Counted from the first letter of the stretch, positions 1-7,858 are shown. The stretch: DNA of 20,681 bases from CAZAGD01 sp049699975 (GCA_049699975.1 JBNAWB010000042.1:1-20681); one strand, 5' to 3'. Notes: generated by a model not told the origin, from the sequence alone. Numbers and translations are program-made.

Positions 1-64
1 CCCCTACGGGACAATAATCACCGCAGAGTTGACAGCCAATACATTTTTCTTGATCGATTCTCAT
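1..64 (-). CDS. 4Fe-4S ferredoxin-type protein, N-terminal fragment (runs off the left edge)
   Basis: Only the first 21 codons are in the window. The minus strand reads ATG at 64-62 and then encodes MRIDQEKCIGCQLCGDYCPVG, a textbook CxxCxxCxxxCP signature for one [4Fe-4S] cluster close to the N-terminus. A strong ribosome binding site (AAGGAG, 8 nt before the ATG) fixes this start. It lies 59 bp downstream of the MoaD-like gene and in the same direction, so it is probably the last visible gene of the AOR operon. Small ferredoxins, or larger iron-sulfur/flavin subunits beginning with such a motif, are common electron partners of AOR-family enzymes. The fragment cannot tell a small ferredoxin from the start of a larger iron-sulfur protein. 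The motif is seen directly; the role as AOR redox partner is inference. Confidence 0.8.
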   Translation of the reverse strand, partial: MRIDQEKCIGCQLCGDYCPVG

Positions 65-123
65 ATTCGTCTCCTTATTCCTTTTAGACTTAAAGCCCCT
101 TAGAGCTTTCGAAAAGTAATTTT

Positions 124-441
124 TTAGCCGCCCACATAAACAGGCATCACCGTTATTTTACATCCTGGAGGTAATGGGTCCCTTTCCAAATTAAAGGGAC
201 TCAAAACCATTTCCTCCTTAGTCACCATAGCACTCAAATTTGGCCGAAATTTTTTCTTATCCCGATCGAATACTTTTTCCGCAAGCAGCGGATATTTAGC
301 GGCCAAACGGTCAAACAATTCTCTCACCGTGAGCCCTTCTTCTACCTCCACCTCCTTGACCGATCGCATCGGCGAAAGCTTCTGAAAATCAGGTTCTAAT
401 TGGTCACTAAGCCACAGCCAAAGCTCTACTTGCACCCGCAT
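124..441 (-). CDS. MoaD/ThiS-family ubiquitin-like sulfur carrier protein (AOR-associated)
   Basis: This 105-residue protein ends exactly in Gly-Gly (MPVYVGG). That is the hallmark of MoaD/ThiS sulfur carriers, whose C-terminal glycine is adenylated and thiocarboxylated by an E1-like enzyme to donate sulfur to molybdopterin. The segment 'EEGLTVRELFDRLAAKYPLL' (about residues 33-53) is the usual MoaD helix region after the first beta hairpin, and 'DPLPPGCKITVMP' is the typical final strand. It is somewhat longer than housekeeping MoaD (80-90 residues), as is usual for copies beside AOR genes. It sits 81 bp after the AOR gene and 59 bp before a ferredoxin-type gene, all on one strand, so it probably serves assembly of the tungsten-bis-pterin cofactor of that AOR. 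A GAGGG motif about 12 nt upstream is a weak ribosome binding site. No MoaE or E1 gene is in the window. Family assignment is firm; the dedication to the neighbouring AOR is inference. Confidence 0.85.
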   Translation of the reverse strand: MRVQVELWLWLSDQLEPDFQKLSPMRSVKEVEVEEGLTVRELFDRLAAKYPLLAEKVFDRDKKKFRPNLSAMVTKEEMVLSPFNLERDPLPPGCKITVMPVYVGG

Positions 442-522
442 AGCAAATTAACCCTCGAATTCCGGCTAATATTCCTTATCCTCGGCAAAGAACAAGCCCT
501 GGCCCTATTTCTATTACTCTGT

Positions 523-2385
523 CTATTTTAAGTCTTTTATAATCTCTGCTAGACCGAGACTTTCTAAAGTTTCCGGCAAAGGCTTCCCCGTTTTCGGATC
601 CCAGCCCATCAAACGATAATAATTCTCTACCATCCACGACCACTTCTCCATGATATTCTTTCCCTGAGCCGGACCATCTACAGGAATAGAACCATAGCGC
701 TTAGAAGGCCGCTCATCTTCCACCCGCAATCCATGCCGAAAATTAAAAACACGCAATAGATTTACGATCCGCCTCCCCAAAGTAAAAGCATCCTGTAAAC
801 TCCAATTCCAACCCGTCACCGCATTAAAACACTCCAAAACTAACTTAGGATGCGGAGCCGCAAAACGACAAGTCCCCACACAATCATCAAAAAGACGAAT
901 ACCATTATACTTAGCATTAAAAGAAGAGACTTGTTCAGGGGAAAAATGGTCGGTAGGCTCTTCTAAATCAACTAATTTGGGATGAATGCCACCCCAAGTT
1001 GATTCGATGGTGCTGGTATTAGTCAGACAAGTATCAAAAAGCTCATACCAGCGAGTAGCTCCTCGATGATCATGACTGCGCGGAGCAGACCCTTTGGCCG
1101 CATAAATAGCCCAATCCGCAGCCGGCCCACCAACTTTCTGCGAAGCCCTCATCACCCCATCAGCTAAAAGATTCCCAAAATTCCCCTGCCGGCGAGCAAT
1201 GCGATTCAATAACTCCTTAACGGCCTCTACATTTCCCCAAGTCAACTCTAAACCCTCTGTCTCTTTTTTAGTAAATACCCCCTTCTCATAACACTCCATC
1301 GCCCAGCCAATTACCCAGGAGCCTTCGTTGCAATCCATCCCTAACTTATCTACCTCGCGGGTCAACATGACCACGGCCCCCAAATCTGTATTACCAATCT
1401 GCGGCCCCCAAGCAGCCATCAACTCGTATTCCGGCTCTTCCCCCACAAACCCTGTATATGGCCCTTCAGTGACCGTAACTTCCTTCACATGGGCAATCCG
1501 GCATTGGTAACAAGGAACTGGCCGAATTTTAAAATGAGTACGCAGATATTGGCCATTCATTCTCTCATGTTCCGGATAAATATTAGTGGTGTAATTCTTC
1601 ACCGGCAATGCCCCTTGGGCATAAAGAGTAGAAAAACCTCCGCCCGAACCCCACTTATAGATAACCCCAAAATTTTTGGCAAATTCAAATAGCTCATTGT
1701 TCTTGATTTTTAAAGCTTCGGGATCATAAATACCAAAATTCCTCTGCCCACGATAGGCCACCACTGCCTTCAAATTCTTTGCGCCCATGACTGCACCCAT
1801 ACCATTATGCGCTACCACATGACCCCGATCCCCCACAATTGTAGCATAATATACTTTATTCTCCCCAGCCGCGCCTATAGCGTATACGCTCACTTCCTTT
1901 TCGCGCACTCCTAACTCTTTACGTAATTGATCCTCTACTTCCCAAACATCCTTGCCCACCAAATGCCGCGCATCTCTAATCTCAGCTTTGCCATCTTTGA
2001 TAATAAGATAAACCCAATCAGATGCTGCCCCCTCAAAAATAAGACCATCAAAACCTGAAAATTTCAGATAAGCGCCAAAATAACCATTGGCCTGAGAAGC
2101 GCCAGCTAAATTAGTCATCGGTCCTTTAGCACTAACATTAAAAGTAGCCGCCCCATAAACACCACTGCCAGCTAAGGGCCCCGTGGTCCAAATCAGTTTA
2201 TTCCGCGGATCATACCACTCCACCCCCGGGGGTACCTCAGCATATAAATACTTAGCCGCTAAACCAACTCCCCCTACCCATTTTCTTAAAGTAGCTTCAT
2301 CTAAATCTTCTACCCATGTTCTTTTCTGGGTAAGGTCAATACGTAATATCTTGCCTACATACCCAGGAACTTGAAAATCAGCCAT
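523..2385 (-). CDS. Aldehyde:ferredoxin oxidoreductase (AOR) family protein, tungsten-bis-pterin type
   Basis: At 620 residues this is the usual AOR-family length. The N-terminal AOR domain (about 1-210) shows the pterin-binding signatures TGPLAGSGVYGAATFNVSAKGP (split here as TGPLAGSG, 68-75, and SAKGP, 85-89), GAYLKFSGFDGLIFEG (104-119), GAAGENKVYYATIVGD (171-186) and GMGAVMGAKNLKAVVA (195-210). The C-terminal domains carry the cluster region CYQC (292-295), GEEPEYE (315-321), LGMDC (348-352), SHDHRGA (437-443) and DDCVGTC (500-506), where C506 matches the fourth cluster cysteine of AOR. Family members oxidise aldehydes to carboxylates with ferredoxin as acceptor; BamB-type relatives reduce benzoyl-CoA. 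The substrate here cannot be read from sequence. Odd point: the third cluster ligand position is His299, giving CxxCxxxH rather than CxxCxxxC. There is no signal peptide, so it should be cytoplasmic. A strong AAGGAGG ribosome binding site precedes the ATG, and the gene follows dctM of TRAP system 1 by 77 bp. Confidence 0.93.
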   Translation of the reverse strand: MADFQVPGYVGKILRIDLTQKRTWVEDLDEATLRKWVGGVGLAAKYLYAEVPPGVEWYDPRNKLIWTTGPLAGSGVYGAATFNVSAKGPMTNLAGASQANGYFGAYLKFSGFDGLIFEGAASDWVYLIIKDGKAEIRDARHLVGKDVWEVEDQLRKELGVREKEVSVYAIGAAGENKVYYATIVGDRGHVVAHNGMGAVMGAKNLKAVVAYRGQRNFGIYDPEALKIKNNELFEFAKNFGVIYKWGSGGGFSTLYAQGALPVKNYTTNIYPEHERMNGQYLRTHFKIRPVPCYQCRIAHVKEVTVTEGPYTGFVGEEPEYELMAAWGPQIGNTDLGAVVMLTREVDKLGMDCNEGSWVIGWAMECYEKGVFTKKETEGLELTWGNVEAVKELLNRIARRQGNFGNLLADGVMRASQKVGGPAADWAIYAAKGSAPRSHDHRGATRWYELFDTCLTNTSTIESTWGGIHPKLVDLEEPTDHFSPEQVSSFNAKYNGIRLFDDCVGTCRFAAPHPKLVLECFNAVTGWNWSLQDAFTLGRRIVNLLRVFNFRHGLRVEDERPSKRYGSIPVDGPAQGKNIMEKWSWMVENYYRLMGWDPKTGKPLPETLESLGLAEIIKDLK

Positions 2386-2462
2386 AGAACTCCTCCTTAA
2401 ATTTAAAATATCTTAAATTTTTTTCCTAAAAACTTCTCGTTTAATAATATCAAATATCCACC

Positions 2463-3755
2463 TCATTTTTTCCATACCAGTGATGGTAACCAAGTAACTA
2501 AAGGCGGATACAGCGTAATTAATAAAAGCACGGCTAACAGGGGAATGAAAAAAACAAGCAAAGATCTTTGCAATCTGGCAAAGGGCACATCTGCAACTCT
2601 CTGCACTGCGTATAACACCATCCCTACTGGTGGAGTCAAAAGGCCGATCATAAGGTTCAAAACCATGATTAACCCAAAATGCAATGGATCTATGCCCACT
2701 TTCATGACCAAGGGAAGCAAAATAGGAGTCAGAATATTTATCGCCGCTAAACTCTCTAAGAAGCAGCCCACAATTAATAAAAAGCCATTGATTAAAAGCA
2801 GAATAATCCAGGGATCGGTAGTAATGCTTAAGATTTTTTCGGCAATTCCCGAAGGAATTTGATAACGCGCGAGGAGCCACCCATAAACTGAAGCCGCTGC
2901 GATGATGAATAATATAACACAGGTGTCATCTAAGGCTTCTCTCAAAACTTTAAGCAGACTTTGCCAACTAAGCTCCCGATAAAGAACCATGCCCAAAAAT
3001 AAGGAGTACAAAACTGCTACTGCCGCCGCTTCCGTGGGTGTAAAAATTCCCGACCAGATCCCGCCAATAAGAATGACCGGACATAATAACGGGAAGATAG
3101 CTTTCCCTGAAGCTTTTAAAATAGATATAAACCCAGCCCGTTTCTGGATAGGGTAACCCCTTTTTTTAGCAATAATGGATACGGTAATCATCATGAAGAG
3201 CCCCATAAGTACCCCGGGAATTATGCCGCCGATAAAAAGGGCTCCTACGGAAACGTTCCCCAGAACGCCATAAAGGACCATAGGTATGCTCGGAGGAATA
3301 ATGGGTCCAATAGTGGCCGAGGCAGCAGTCACCGCTGCGCTAAAATCAGGATCATAGCCTTGATCTTTCATAGCCTTTATTTCAATTTGCCCTAGACCCA
3401 CGGCATCAGAAACAGCAGACCCGGACATGCCCGCAAAGATCATGGAAGCCAAAATATTTACATGTCCCAAGCCTCCGCGCACATGGCCTATGATCACATT
3501 ACAAAAATTAAAAATGCGATCCGTAATCCCGGCCGTGTTCATTAGCCGGCCAGCCAAGAGGAAAAAAGGTATAGCCAACAAAGGAAAAGAATTGACCCCA
3601 TAAACCATCCGTTGGGCAAGAATGCCAAAGGGAATATTAGCCAAGCCCCGATCGATTATAACCACAATCAGAGAAGTAATCCCCATGGAGAAGGCTACAG
3701 CCATTCCTCCAAAAATCAATAAGAGGAGAACTATCAAAAATAGCCAAACAAGCAT
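2463..3755 (-). CDS. TRAP transporter large permease, DctM family (system 1)
   Basis: A 430-residue, highly hydrophobic integral membrane protein of normal DctM length. Family signatures are visible in order: SFPLLAIPFFLLAGRLMN (56-73), GMSGSAVSDA (109-118), PIIPPSIP (151-158), FTPTEAA (238-244) and GLLTPPVGM (371-379). These belong to the ion transporter/TRAP large-subunit superfamily, which drives Na+ (or H+)-coupled uptake of a substrate handed over by a periplasmic DctP protein. The gene starts 18 bp after the upstream dctQ stop with no recognisable Shine-Dalgarno, so translation probably depends on coupling to dctQ. It is followed after 77 bp by the AOR gene, which links this transporter to the oxidoreductase. 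Substrate unknown. Confidence 0.95.
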   Translation of the reverse strand: MLVWLFLIVLLLLIFGGMAVAFSMGITSLIVVIIDRGLANIPFGILAQRMVYGVNSFPLLAIPFFLLAGRLMNTAGITDRIFNFCNVIIGHVRGGLGHVNILASMIFAGMSGSAVSDAVGLGQIEIKAMKDQGYDPDFSAAVTAASATIGPIIPPSIPMVLYGVLGNVSVGALFIGGIIPGVLMGLFMMITVSIIAKKRGYPIQKRAGFISILKASGKAIFPLLCPVILIGGIWSGIFTPTEAAAVAVLYSLFLGMVLYRELSWQSLLKVLREALDDTCVILFIIAAASVYGWLLARYQIPSGIAEKILSITTDPWIILLLINGFLLIVGCFLESLAAINILTPILLPLVMKVGIDPLHFGLIMVLNLMIGLLTPPVGMVLYAVQRVADVPFARLQRSLLVFFIPLLAVLLLITLYPPLVTWLPSLVWKK

Positions 3756-3773
3756 ATTTTTTTTAAACTATAT

Positions 3774-4283
3774 TTAACCCTCTAAAATTGGTTTCTCAGA
3801 TGCCCAAGTAAGTTGATAGAGATTAGCACCCACAAAAATTATCATTAAAACTAAGCCAATAACCGGTCCTAAATATAAATACATCATGCTTAACCAAGTT
3901 ATCGACCCAGCAAAGATGGGCTTGGCTTCGCCCATCATCACTAAGGCTCCATACAAAATGATGACCAAAAACCCTAAGATTAAAATATAGAAAAAGAAGG
4001 TGATAAATTTAGCCGCCCGCGGGTTAAGCTTATTAATAAAAAAGTCAACGGCTAAATGTAATTTACGGCGGGTGGCACTCGCTGCTCCCAAAAAAGTTAC
4101 CCAAACCAAGGTAAAGCGGGCTAACTCTTCCGTCCAGGGCAATGGGTACATAAATACATAACGAAAGAGAATTTGCAAAGTAGCTAAAATAATGAGGGCT
4201 ACAAAAAGGATGAGGGCAAAACCATCAAAAATAATCGCTACGCAATTTAGTAAATGAAGGAAAAATTTTTTTTCAGAACTCAT
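3774..4283 (-). CDS. TRAP transporter small permease, DctQ family (system 1)
   Basis: A 169-residue protein with four predicted hydrophobic segments (roughly residues 15-38, 50-70, 88-112 and 132-155), the expected DctQ topology. The conserved central stretch 'PLPWTEELARFTLVWVTFLGAA' (about 48-69), with acidic EE followed by an Arg, is the DctQ signature. It sits between dctP and dctM of the same system. The upstream gap to dctP is unusually long (198 bp) and contains a strong hairpin plus a repeat-like stretch, whereas dctM follows after 18 bp. The ribosome binding site is poor. DctQ forms the small membrane subunit that associates with DctM. Confidence 0.92.
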   Translation of the reverse strand: MSSEKKFFLHLLNCVAIIFDGFALILFVALIILATLQILFRYVFMYPLPWTEELARFTLVWVTFLGAASATRRKLHLAVDFFINKLNPRAAKFITFFFYILILGFLVIILYGALVMMGEAKPIFAGSITWLSMMYLYLGPVIGLVLMIIFVGANLYQLTWASEKPILEG

Positions 4284-4338
4284 TTGCTCTAAGGTTATTC
4301 TCTTTTTTAGGCGAATTTAGGGAACGATCTTGAAAAGT

Positions 4339-4373
4339 AGTCATAGTCACGAGCGAAGCAACGCGGTCATCCC
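4339..4373. repeat. Degenerate dispersed intergenic repeat-like sequence
   Basis: The stretch between dctP and dctQ of TRAP system 1 reads GTCATAGTCACGAGCGAAGC followed by AACGCGGTCATCC. It resembles a degraded copy of the 'GTCATTGCGAGCGAAGC...CGGCAATC' type of dispersed repeat found between genes in many environmental bacterial genomes. The resemblance is from memory and only one partial copy is present. It explains part of the unusually long 198-bp dctP-dctQ gap. Low confidence. Confidence 0.3.
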
Positions 4374-4438
4374 TTTAGATGGCGCCCTTTGTTCGCCCTA
4401 ACATCTGCTGGAGGCCAGCTTATTTAACTCCTTCTTAT

Positions 4439-4468
4439 AGTCCTGCTGAGGAAAGCCCCAGCAGGACT
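4439..4468 (-). terminator. Intercistronic hairpin after dctP (system 1), no U-tract
   Basis: Positions 4439-4448 pair perfectly with 4459-4468 (AGTCCTGCTG/CAGCAGGACT), with two further GC pairs inside after one mismatch. It begins 13 nt past the dctP stop on the transcribed strand and is not followed by a run of U. It may therefore protect the dctP message or partly stop transcription before dctQ and dctM, rather than act as a full Rho-independent terminator. Confidence 0.6.
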
Positions 4469-4481
4469 TAGGCCGCTGATC

Positions 4482-5480
4482 CTATTTGCCCGAAATCTTC
4501 TGTACTTCTTCAAATACTCCTTTGGCCCATTTCTGGCGGATTTTATCAATCGCCGGCTGAGCTTTGGCCATAAAGGGCTTAATATCTACGGCCACCACCT
4601 TCATTCCTTTTTCGGCCAGCTTTTTCTTATAATCCTCTTCCTGTTCTTTGGTTATCTTGTCCCCATAGGCCGCAGCTTCTTTTGCTGAATTCAATACAAT
4701 CTCCTGTAAATCCTTGGGTAAAGAAGATAGTACTTTATCACTCATTAGCCAATGAAAACAGGCATGTACGTGAGCCGTAAGCATAACATGACTCTGCACT
4801 TCATAAAGCTTGGTGGTATAAATCAAATAGAGCGGATTTTCTTGGGCATCAACTACGCCCGTCTGTAACGCGCCAAAAACTTCAGGCCAAGCCACAACTG
4901 TGGGGAGCGCCCCCATTTCTTTCCACACTGTAACCCAATCAGGAATTTCGGGAACGCGCAGTTTTACTCCTTTAAGATCATCAGGAGTCCTAATTTCTTT
5001 CTTAGCCGTTAACATCCTGGATCCTCTTCTCTGAATCCCGACGATATGCACTTTCCCTTTATCCATAGCCGCTTTTCTAATTTCTTTACCCATCCATCCC
5101 TCCCAGGCTTTAAATACTGCCTCCACATTCGGAAAGACAAAAGGTACTATTAAGGCTCCATATTCTGGAGCATAAAGAGAGATGGTTAAGTCCCCAGACT
5201 GCGTGAGGGCAACTTCACCTTGTTTTAACTGCTCTAAGTTATCTCTTTCGCCTCCTAACTGGGCCCCCGGAAAAATATTAACCTTGAGACGGTTTTTGCT
5301 CTTGCTTTCTACCATCTCTTTAAACTTCTGCACTGCCGCATGGTCTGGACCCCCGGGCGCCGTATGCAGGGCGAAAGCGAGTTCAATCGGTTTTTGCGCT
5401 TGCACATTAGTTACTAGAAAAAAGGTTATGGTGAACCAAACAGCCAAGAATAAAAATTTACTACTTTTTTGCCAACTCAT
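4482..5480 (-). CDS. TRAP transporter periplasmic substrate-binding protein, DctP family (system 1)
   Basis: A 332-residue secreted protein. Residues 1-28 form a Sec signal peptide with hydrophobic core FLFLAVWFTITFFLVT and a VQA-Q cleavage site. Mature-domain DctP landmarks include FPGAQLGGERDNLEQLKQGEV (about 70-90), GVKLRVPEIP (171-180) with the family arginine R175 that usually clamps a substrate carboxylate, and VVDAQENPL (209-217). It binds the solute in the periplasm and delivers it to DctQM. Compared with the other two DctP proteins here, the segment before the conserved arginine reads RRGSRMLTA instead of GWRN/GFRN, which hints at a different ligand. A strong GGAGGAG ribosome binding site precedes the ATG. 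The upstream neighbour is the hydroxyacid dehydrogenase gene. Confidence 0.94.
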   Translation of the reverse strand: MSWQKSSKFLFLAVWFTITFFLVTNVQAQKPIELAFALHTAPGGPDHAAVQKFKEMVESKSKNRLKVNIFPGAQLGGERDNLEQLKQGEVALTQSGDLTISLYAPEYGALIVPFVFPNVEAVFKAWEGWMGKEIRKAAMDKGKVHIVGIQRRGSRMLTAKKEIRTPDDLKGVKLRVPEIPDWVTVWKEMGALPTVVAWPEVFGALQTGVVDAQENPLYLIYTTKLYEVQSHVMLTAHVHACFHWLMSDKVLSSLPKDLQEIVLNSAKEAAAYGDKITKEQEEDYKKKLAEKGMKVVAVDIKPFMAKAQPAIDKIRQKWAKGVFEEVQKISGK

Positions 5481-5503
5481 TTTCTCCTCCTTTTTTTATT
5501 TTT

Positions 5504-5521
5504 GAGAACTGAAAAGTTCTC
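5504..5521 (-). other. Small hairpin between dehydrogenase gene and dctP (system 1)
   Basis: GAGAACT (5504-5510) pairs with AGTTCTC (5515-5521) around a GAAA loop (TTTC on the transcribed strand). It lies in the 59-bp gap between the dehydrogenase stop and the dctP start, just ahead of the A-rich leader and ribosome binding site. No U-run follows, so complete termination is unlikely. Confidence 0.45.
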
Positions 5522-5539
5522 TTTTGCCCATAGCTTATG

Positions 5540-6445
5540 TTATTTGGCTTCTCCTCTTACTTTTACTCCGGCAGATTCTTCTATCAACTCAACAATGGCC
5601 GACATGTCTTTTTTCCCTAATCCTTCTGCCGTCGCCCTGGTGTAATACTGATAAGCCTGACTGGTCATAAAAAGAGGGATTTTCGAGATCTTAGCACTTT
5701 CTAAGGCCAGACCTAAATCTTTGCGCAGCAAATCAATGGCGAATCCTGGTTGGGTAAAATTCCCTTTGAGAATGTAATCTGGAACTCGATGATCGATGAG
5801 GAAAGAATTGCCCGAGCTAGCGCGAATTATCTGGTAGAGCACTTCAGGAGCTACCCCTAATTTAGTGCCCATGACAAAAGCTTCGGCAATTCCCGCCATA
5901 TTAATCCCTACCAACATCTGATTAACCATTTTCACTGTTTCTCCCATTCCCACTCCGCCTACATGGTAAATGGTTTTCCCCAAGGTTTGCAAAATATCCC
6001 TTTGCGCCTCCAGAAGTTCTTGGTCACCTCCGACCATTATGGTTAAAGTGGCTTTTTCGGCACCCACTGTTCCTCCCGAAACAGGAGCGTCAAGGAATTT
6101 GACTCCTTTTTTATTGGCCTCGGCCGCGATGAGCATAGAAGTATGCGGGGCAATGGAACTCATATCTATGATCACTAATCCGGCCTTAGCCCCAGAGAGA
6201 ACCCCTTCTTCTCCTAAGATCACGGCTTTAACTTCCTCATCAGCGGGCAACATGGTAATCACCACTTCTACATCTTTAGCCACCTGCGCTGAATTCGCTC
6301 TCTTTTCTGCCCCCAAGGCGATAAGCTCAGCTACTGGTCGGGCGTTGATATCAAAAATAGTAAGTTTATAACCTGCTTTGAGCAAATTTTGGGCCATGGG
6401 TTTCCCCATCGCTCCCAGACCGATAAAACCTATTTTCTTTTTCAT
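5540..6445 (-). CDS. NAD(P)-dependent 3-hydroxyisobutyrate / tartronate-semialdehyde-type dehydrogenase
   Basis: A beta-hydroxyacid dehydrogenase of 301 residues from the preferred start at 6445. A longer reading from 6493 is possible, but the inner ATG has AAGGTG 7 nt upstream and puts the nucleotide-binding motif GFIGLGAMG at residues 6-14, as in the family. Other landmarks are DAPVSGG (119-125, substrate binding), the catalytic Lys in ETVKMVNQ (K172, with N175), and RKDLGLAL (241-248). Asp32 at the end of the second strand (FDINARP) favours NAD+ over NADP+. Family reactions include 3-hydroxyisobutyrate oxidation, tartronate-semialdehyde reduction (GarR/GlxR) and sulfolactaldehyde reduction; the sequence alone does not choose. 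It lies between two TRAP transporters and has its own promoter-like region matching that of the gntR gene, so it is probably co-regulated as an early catabolic step for an imported hydroxyacid. Confidence 0.9.
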   Translation of the reverse strand: MKKKIGFIGLGAMGKPMAQNLLKAGYKLTIFDINARPVAELIALGAEKRANSAQVAKDVEVVITMLPADEEVKAVILGEEGVLSGAKAGLVIIDMSSIAPHTSMLIAAEANKKGVKFLDAPVSGGTVGAEKATLTIMVGGDQELLEAQRDILQTLGKTIYHVGGVGMGETVKMVNQMLVGINMAGIAEAFVMGTKLGVAPEVLYQIIRASSGNSFLIDHRVPDYILKGNFTQPGFAIDLLRKDLGLALESAKISKIPLFMTSQAYQYYTRATAEGLGKKDMSAIVELIEESAGVKVRGEAK

Positions 6446-6476
6446 CTGTTCACCTTGATTACGTGCAAGAAATTTA

Positions 6477-6527
6477 TGTATCCATGTATCCAATTTGCTT
6501 TTAGCAAATATTCATCGTCCTTGTCAA
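6477..6527 (-). promoter_or_regulatory. Promoter/operator region of the dehydrogenase gene, matching that of gntR
   Basis: On the minus strand a consensus -35 TTGACA (6527-6522) is followed by 18 nt and TAAAAG (6503-6498), preceded by an extended TGC. The -10 region lies in the inverted repeat TTTGCT-TTT-AGCAAA (6494-6508). Immediately downstream is a perfect tandem 8-bp repeat, TGTATCCA twice on the plus strand (6477-6492). The same arrangement, with TTGACAAG, a 19-nt block ending in TTTGCTAA and a near-identical tandem repeat, lies before gntR at 13239-13287. Repeat and -35 are seen directly; binding by the GntR protein is inference. Confidence 0.6.
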
Positions 6528-6574
6528 GATTTTTTTCCAAAATTTAATTCCCCCTGTAGCCCTAAACTATTCAC

Positions 6575-7849
6575 TTACTTCAGCATACTGGGTATCCATA
6601 AAGTAAGGTTAGGGAAATAAGTGATCAGGAAAAGAGTACCGATCAAGGTTATGAAGTAAGGAGGCAATTCCCTTAATACATCCCTTATCGGAATCTGGGC
6701 TACATTGCTCACCATAAATAGAGAAAGCCCCATGGGCGGAGTCATTAGACCGATCATCAGATTAAAAATAACGATCAGGCCTAGATGAACTGGATCAATG
6801 CCACAGGCGACCACTGGTGGGGCCAGCATGGGAATGATAAGTAGGGTGGTGGTAGTACTATCCAGAAACATGCCTACAATAAGAAAAAATAAGTTAAGCA
6901 CAAGAAGCAAAATTAGGGGGTCTTGCCCAAACTTCATTACTAGCTCGCGCACCATCTGGGGAACTTTTTCCACCGCTAAAATCCACCCAAAAAGAGAAGC
7001 AGCCGCAATAATAATCATTATGCTACAACTGGTTTTGATTGTTTCTAAGGCTGATTTTATCAGTCCCGGCAAAGTTAATTCTCGATAATAAAAATGGCTA
7101 ACGATTAAAATATAAAGCACACAAATACTGGCCGCTTCTGTAGGAGTAAAGTATCCTGTAAGCATTCCCGAGATTAAAATAACTGGTGCCATTAGTGCCG
7201 GAAGAGCAGGTTTCATGTCTCGCATAATCTCTTTAGTTGTGGGCCATTTTTCTGCTCTCGGCCATTTTCTCTTCCAAGCGAGCAAAGCCACAGTCACCAT
7301 CAGCATCGCCGTGCAAAGAATTCCCGGAATTATCCCTCCTACCAAAAGTTTGACCGCTGATACTCCAGTTACTGCTCCGTAAATAATCAAAGGAATACTG
7401 GGCGGGAAAATAGGCCCCACGGTTGCGGAAGCTATAGTTATGGCCGCCGCGTCCGCTTTACGAAAACCTTTATCCACCATCCCTTTGATCTCTATCTGTC
7501 CCAAGCCGCCCACATCGGCTAAGGCAGCTCCAGACATTCCTGAAAAAATCAAACTGGCAAATACGTTTACCTGCGCTAAGCCGCCATGCACTCGGCCTAC
7601 TAAAGTATTGGCAAAAGTGAATAGGGCTTTAGTGATTCCTGTTGAGTTCATCAAATTGCCCACTAATATGAAAACCGGCACGGCCACTAAAGGATAAGAA
7701 TCGAGGCTATATTGCAATCGCTGCCCGATCATATCCAAAGGAAGGTTGTGGGTTAACAAATAGAAAATGGCCGGAATAGCAATAGCTAAAACTACAGGAA
7801 AGCCCAGAAGGAATAAAATTAAAAATCCCAGCAGAATTAATAAACCCAT
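6575..7849 (-). CDS. TRAP transporter large permease, DctM family (system 2)
   Basis: A 424-residue polytopic membrane protein. DctM signatures: SYPLVAVPVFILVGNLMN (51-68), GMSGAALADV (104-113), PIFPPSIP (146-153), FTPTEAA (234-240) and LMTPPMGLSL near the C-terminus. It is clearly paralogous to the DctM proteins of systems 1 and 3. The start is 9 bp after the dctQ stop and has no good Shine-Dalgarno, implying translational coupling. After its stop there is a 129-bp gap holding a separate promoter-like region for the dehydrogenase gene, so this gene probably closes the first transcription unit or is read through. Confidence 0.95.
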   Translation of the reverse strand: MGLLILLGFLILFLLGFPVVLAIAIPAIFYLLTHNLPLDMIGQRLQYSLDSYPLVAVPVFILVGNLMNSTGITKALFTFANTLVGRVHGGLAQVNVFASLIFSGMSGAALADVGGLGQIEIKGMVDKGFRKADAAAITIASATVGPIFPPSIPLIIYGAVTGVSAVKLLVGGIIPGILCTAMLMVTVALLAWKRKWPRAEKWPTTKEIMRDMKPALPALMAPVILISGMLTGYFTPTEAASICVLYILIVSHFYYRELTLPGLIKSALETIKTSCSIMIIIAAASLFGWILAVEKVPQMVRELVMKFGQDPLILLLVLNLFFLIVGMFLDSTTTTLLIIPMLAPPVVACGIDPVHLGLIVIFNLMIGLMTPPMGLSLFMVSNVAQIPIRDVLRELPPYFITLIGTLFLITYFPNLTLWIPSMLK

Positions 7850-7858
7850 TTTATATAT

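Noticed and set aside
2413..2880. 155-residue minus-strand reading frame overlapping the end of dctM (system 1)
   Set aside because: It lies almost wholly inside the well-supported dctM gene in another frame and has no family-like sequence. It is a shadow frame.
6446..6493. Longer start (16 extra residues) for the hydroxyacid dehydrogenase
   Set aside because: The extension MDTWIHKFLARNQGEQ is unlike the family, overlaps the promoter-proximal tandem repeat, and has no ribosome binding site. The inner ATG has one and places the GxGxxG motif correctly.
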